From the NCBI GenBank assembly GCA_036937835.1, contig CM072864.1, positions 3,848,501 through 3,912,500 of the forward strand: a DNA stretch of 64,000 nt. Direction: 5' to 3'. The notes below the pieces were generated by a model that searched no databases, was not told the DNA's origin, and saw only the letters and a list, made by a program, of their open reading frames with translations. The position numbers and the translations under genes were made by a program. The stretch is from Pampus argenteus. Its lineage: Eukaryota > Chordata > Actinopteri > Scombriformes > Stromateidae. Shown here in pieces: positions 58,961 through 64,000 of this stretch. How positions within the stretch are numbered: position 1 is the first letter of the stretch; each line of letters begins with the position of its first letter.

Positions 58961-60174
58961 CGGTAACCCTGCACTCAGGTCTGGGAAACCCCACGTTACG
59001 GCAGCGTCACAACGTACGGCTGAAGGGTCGGCGACCACTCCAACACATCAGGAAACACTGCCATCTTTGGTAACACATGACACACACCTAGAAAACATTT
59101 ACCTGACAAACAAAATAGAATAATAGAAAATAAAAAATAACACTTAAAAAAACTTTATATCGTGTAAAGAGTTAAAAACCAAACGTGCCTTGAGAAATGG
59201 AGGCTGTTAGAAACAACAGCTGCTGTTTGAAACTGTGGCCTACTGAGCTCAATAGCTCCTTCAGGGTACTTTAATTTTAATGGATAATTAATTATAATAC
59301 TTATTTATACTATATTACTATTATCACCATATACTGTATATACTTTGATAACCTATAATCCAACAATAAACGTCCTTGTATGAGCCCCGGGGATCTAGTT
59401 AAATGTGATAATATTACCATGTTTGAGTGTTAGGTAAATGTGACTTGCATGTCAGCCGCTACTCCAAGCAAATAACATACCGTCTCATTTGAAAACCAAA
59501 ACAGCCTGTGCTGCAAATTTACCTACAGAAGTGCATGTTCATCCTGGCCAACACACACAACCTAACCACATGTACATTTAATATAATCTGTATTAAACTC
59601 AAAAATAACGTATTACCTTAAATCAATCAGACATTTATACGTATATATTACACTGATACTTTGTTGATATGCGTCTCTATGTGAATATTTTTTTAATAAT
59701 ACTTCAATCAATTGCCCCCTCCGTCACCAGAAATATGGTCAATTATCGCCATATTTAATGGTTTATCAACTGATGCACTTGTACTTTAGTTCAAGCTGAG
59801 AAAATCAGTGGGGATTTACTTCCTGTACTGAGTGTTTGTGGGTGGACCATCATTGCACCACAGAGATGGCTTGATCATTATCACCAGTAGTCTAGGTAGA
59901 GTGCTCAGAGGAGGGGTTAATGCTCAGTGGGTTAAGACGTTACTTGGAGACATGGAACACTTTGTCGTCCTCTGGGACAACAAAGTGTGTATGGGCTCGG
60001 CCCGATGGGGGAAGACAACAGCATCATCAGCTTCGGTTTGGACGAGGAACGCTCCTGAGAGAGAAAGAGAGAGAGCTGCTATATACTGTTTGTATTCAGA
60101 TCTGTTTATGATATTGTCTCTTTATATACATTATTATGACTTCGTGTAAATAAAATGTGAAATGGGTAAAAGCC

Positions 60175-60175
<1 letters not shown>

Positions 60176-60238
<63 letters not shown>
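60176..60238. repeat. TA microsatellite, ~31 units
   Basis: Uninterrupted alternating TA for about 63 bases; likely to extrude a cruciform and to be length-variable. Confidence 0.95.
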
Positions 60239-60243
<5 letters not shown>

Positions 60244-60508
60244 TCCAGACGTAATAATCATCACAGGCAGATGAGACAGAAATGAAAAGTCAAAAATGAA
60301 TAATAAAAAAAATAATAATAAAAAATCAATATATCCTCTCTGTCTCGGTAATCTGAAATGTGTGTGTTTGTGTGTGTTTTTGTAAACCTCATACATGTGG
60401 GAGGAAGCTGGCCCTGTTATCCTATACGAACAATCCTCTGGTCGGCTCTGTAACCACACATTAGTGCACCTACATTCATCATAGTAACTGTACTGTAATG
60501 TATGGAGA

Positions 60509-60545
60509 TGTGTGTGTGTGTGTGTGCGTGTGTGTGTGTGTGTGT
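60509..60545. repeat. GT microsatellite
   Basis: GT units with one GC interruption. A further short GT run is at 60722-60740. Confidence 0.9.
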
Positions 60546-61192
60546 ATTAGTGTAAACCCACCATTTGATCACATTTATAAGTGAACATTAAGGACATAAT
60601 TGATACATGTGTTAGTTTAGCTTATGAGTCTTTACTTTATCCACCATTTTATTCATTCGCAGCTTATTGTGTGTCACTTAAAAACAACATCAAAAACAGG
60701 CTGAGTTGAAAACACTGCACCTGTGTGTGTGTGTGTGTGTATCAGGCAGTGTTCTGGGTGTGGGTTTCCACTGGGACTCATCTGCCCAGGTTAATGCTGC
60801 TGAGATTTAGTTGCCCCTGGATACACCCCTGCCTGTCTGCATACATGTGTTGTGAAGCTGCTTTAGTGGAGCTTCAGACCACCCAGGGGAGAAAGCTTAT
60901 TGTCTGGATTCAGTCTTTTGATGAGGAGAGCGGAAAGATAACAGTCCACACCTTGATCGGATTTAGTTGTGATAAATAAAAAAAAAGTAGTAGCTAAACT
61001 ATGATGAAAAGCAGCGACGGCGAATAACAATTAAAATAAGAATAACTGTTATGTCTATAAGGAACGTAAATCACTACTGTGTGTTTTAATGTAGTAATTA
61101 TATATAATTGGGATACTTTACACGGGAATGGCCTCCAGAAATAGTTGTAAAGCTGCAGCATTGGTTTTTATAAGTTCACATTCACTAACCTG

Positions 61193-61224
<32 letters not shown>

Positions 61225-61233
61225 ACACACACA
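61193..61233. repeat. CA microsatellite
   Basis: CA units with one GA interruption. Confidence 0.9.
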
Positions 61234-63297
61234 GGCTGAGCAGTAAGTAGCACTATCTCGCAGCATTAGCGACAGATCAGAGGAGAAATCAGATTAGAAA
61301 AAGAGGCAAAATGACAACACAAATATTGCCTAATATAATCTCATACATTTCATAAAACGAGTGACATTACACGAGGCTAAGCTCATAATGACCTTGCTTT
61401 TTATAGGCAGGTTGGGGTACAGTAATCTGATTTAGCATAATCTCCTACAATCTCTGATAAATGCTTACGACATGTATCTCCGAGAGAGGTCAGATCCTAT
61501 TGGTGCGTTTTGCGGCATTACTGACATCTGCTGTTCACATACGCAGGGCCTGGCTCAGTTTTTCACATGAGCTCTCATCATCTTTGTAATAATTGAATGA
61601 TTTAAATGTGACAGCTAGATTAGAGACTGAGGAAAGATTGTCCATTGATGCCGTTATCAGTTTAAAGACTGCAGTCATTTGGAAAACAGTGTGTGAGAAT
61701 CTGCCTTCCTTCTGGTTTGAAACCTGCTATTTATAACGTATAGATTTGTATATGATTTATATGAAATAAGTGGAAGTTTTGGTGATTGTGGAAATGAAAC
61801 TACTATAACTACTGCTGCGATTACTGTGACTACTTCAACTATTGCTCCAGTGTGTACTGGTACTACTCTTACTAATAATGGAATATTTACTTTTTGTCTC
61901 CGTTATCACCGCTGCTGTTGATTCAACTACTCCTGCTAAATTAAAAATAAATATACTATTTAATTGCAATGATGTATTTTGATCTTAAGCAAATATCAAT
62001 AAGTTTTATTGTTTAGAAAGGTCACAATCAGGGGGAAAAAAGGCAGCAAGGCTTTATTACAAGGCAGCAAAAACAATCTAAGACTAATTTATTAATCAAT
62101 AGACTGACATGTCTAACAGTATATAGGTGAAGCTTTCTATGTATTTTATATCTATTGATAAGTTTTTTTTCACTTTCTGGTCTTTTACACATTTTGTTTT
62201 TGTTGTTGTGTCTTTTATTTTCACGCAGAATCCACAGAAAACATTTAAAGATGTTTTATTTTCCCCAAAATTTCTAAAAAGGTCATCATTAAGTGAGCTA
62301 AAGAAATGAATCTATATAATATTATATATTTCATATATAATATTATATATTTTTGTGTTTGTGGTCATCAACATTTTCTTGTTACGGTACCTTTTTTTAT
62401 CTACTGAGAGTAAATGTGTGATTAAATAAAACACGAGTAAAAGTATATTTACTAAACCAGCAAGTTGGAAAACGCATTATTCTCCAATCCTATTAAAGTG
62501 ACCTGTTAATCATATATTTTGTAATTACGCTGCTTTAAATTCCAGAACATTCCAGGAATTCCATGACCCTTGGATGACATGTGGGACATCGGGGGGCCTC
62601 CTGGTCGCAGATACCCATGTATGTACAATCATCTAGTACTGCAGTACCCTCAGTAATGTTCAAAATCAGCCAGACAAGAAAATGTTCCAGTGTGGTGTGT
62701 GTGAGGAATTTACTCAATGAAGTTGCTAATCTGCAGCTAATAATAATGTTTTTCCATAGCAGGAAACCCGCAGGTGTTACTGATAACATTAACAGTGGGT
62801 TTGTTCCATTCAGGTGACAGCATGAACAACACCAGGACTCAATTCAGTCTTAATGTTGTTATTTACACCTGTACGTGATCTTCTTCTGTGATTAATGAAC
62901 AATTTAATTACTGCCTTTAAACACTTTAATCTGTGATGGTCTAAACGCTCTTTAACTCCATTTCTCTTCATGATAAAAACTGTTTCAATATGTGGAAAAG
63001 ATGTTTTTGAAGCTGATATTTAAAAAAAAAAAAATACAAATCATCAGCTGCTACTATGTTTTTATAGGCGATATAATCTAATCTAATACTAATAGATCAA
63101 CGTGGCAGTTTATACCTGATCAATACGATTTTATACCAAACCAGTTTCCCATCAGTCCACATTCTGTGTCATATTTCACAGACTGCACCTTGTTTGACCT
63201 CAGTATTAACTCCATTCACGTCATGAGTACCAGCAGTGTTACAGTATGTACTGTATACATCTGCTGACACACCCATATATAACACAGCTGCTTACAT

Positions 63298-63311
63298 GCG
63301 CCCCCTGGTGG
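63298..63311 (-). promoter_or_regulatory. CTCF core motif (perfect match)
   Basis: On the minus strand CCACCAGGGGGCGC fits CCASYAGRKGGCRS at all 14 positions. It lies in the intergenic region upstream of gnb1, in opposite orientation to the motif at 33915. Confidence 0.55.
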
Positions 63312-64000
63312 TGGAATTAGGACTACAAATACAAGGGTCAACAGGGTGTCTTCAGGGTTTAATAAATCAGTTTTTAACAGAAGGGTCGTGTCAGTGATAA
63401 AATCTGAGGATTACATTTAATCTGAGGATTTATTGCTTTTCCTCTGCAGCTTTGTTCCTCTCAGCATTTCAAAGGAAACATCAAGATGTGTCCTTGAGTA
63501 AAAGGCTATAGTAGGTCAACATATAGGAAGTAAAGTAATAAAGCAATCCATGATTGTTTTGACTCAACTTGCAAAGTTTACAGAGCAAAACTTTAAATGA
63601 AAAGAGCAAAACTTCCTAAATTATTACTTTTGAACACAAATGTCACAAAGTGCAAAACCCAAAAAATTACATGCTCAGTCACAAAGGTTTTAAAATTCAA
63701 AACATTTATTACTAAAAATGTGTACATTGTAAATCTGTGTATGTTGTATGTATGTGTTGTCAGTGCTATTTGTATATTTCAGTGCTTTTTTCAATATACA
63801 AGTTTAAAATAAAACACAATCACACAAAAGTTTAATGTGAAAATTGAGATAAAGCAGATGTCAAATGCAGCAATACATATTGTTTTAATATAAATAAAAA
63901 AAATATTTTGCATATATAAACATTTAAATAATAATCTGCAGCCTTTCTTTAAAATAGGTTTTAATAACAATGCTGGTTGTTTGATGAGTTGATCACAACA
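63312..64000. other. Intergenic, nothing recognised
   Basis: AT-rich tail of the window without genes or repeats that I can name. Confidence 0.4.

Larger units (their letters stand above)
58961..63297. other. Intergenic, no gene supported
   Basis: AT-rich DNA upstream of gnb1. Open frames here are short and unlike known proteins. Repeats are listed separately. A purine run (GAGAGAGAAAGAGAGAGAG) lies at about 60056-60074. Confidence 0.5.

Noticed and set aside
59832..60149. 105-codon plus-strand open frame ending in a purine run
   Set aside because: No recognisable domain; its end is simple repeat. It could be a retroelement scrap but nothing supports a call.
62535..62817. Overlapping open frames on both strands
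   Set aside because: No similarity recognised and no splice structure; treated as chance frames in intergenic DNA.

Overview
This is a vertebrate nuclear genomic window, almost certainly from a ray-finned (probably percomorph) fish. The evidence is short GT–AG introns, abundant CA/GT microsatellites, compact genes, AT-rich intergenic DNA, and coding exons that match well-known vertebrate proteins. I see no bacterial, phage, viral or CRISPR content.

Five protein-coding genes can be assembled exon by exon with consistent splice phase. From left to right they are: (1) a mitochondrial carrier of the SLC25A45/47/48 group (+, 2060-3705, 6 coding exons, 285 aa); (2) slc35e2, an orphan TPT-type nucleotide-sugar-transporter-like protein (-, 6075-8684, 8 coding exons, 388 aa); (3) an uncharacterised protein with about eight membrane segments and an N-terminal acidic dileucine motif (+, 11474-16404, 9 coding exons, 326 aa); (4) nadk, cytosolic NAD kinase (-, 18758-29398, 11 coding exons, 450 aa); (5) gnb1, G-protein beta-1 subunit (-, 34016-42852, 9 coding exons, 340 aa, with a 5' noncoding exon near 58.6 kb and a first intron of about 15.6 kb).

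The order slc35e2 - nadk - gnb1 matches human 1p36.33, so this is a conserved vertebrate synteny block. The multi-pass gene between slc35e2 and nadk is not part of the human arrangement as I know it. It is the most interesting unexplained gene here. The genes are not a functional operon. They share only neighbourhood, convergent 3' ends (carrier/slc35e2 and multi-pass gene/nadk) and possibly promoter regions.

The noncoding part holds a hairpin-forming MITE-like element (1348-1530), a dispersed inverted-repeat family (copies near 10.2, 24.2 and 26.9 kb), a diverged common fish repeat (35.04 kb), two AAAAT pentanucleotide arrays and many CA/GT tracts. It also holds two perfect matches to the CTCF core consensus (33915 and 63298) and plausible promoters for slc35e2 (9.4 kb), nadk (30.1 kb, with a palindromic CRE) and gnb1 (58.6-58.9 kb, plus a possible second one at 44.2 kb). 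The right-hand 5 kb and most of 43-58.5 kb show no gene that I can support.
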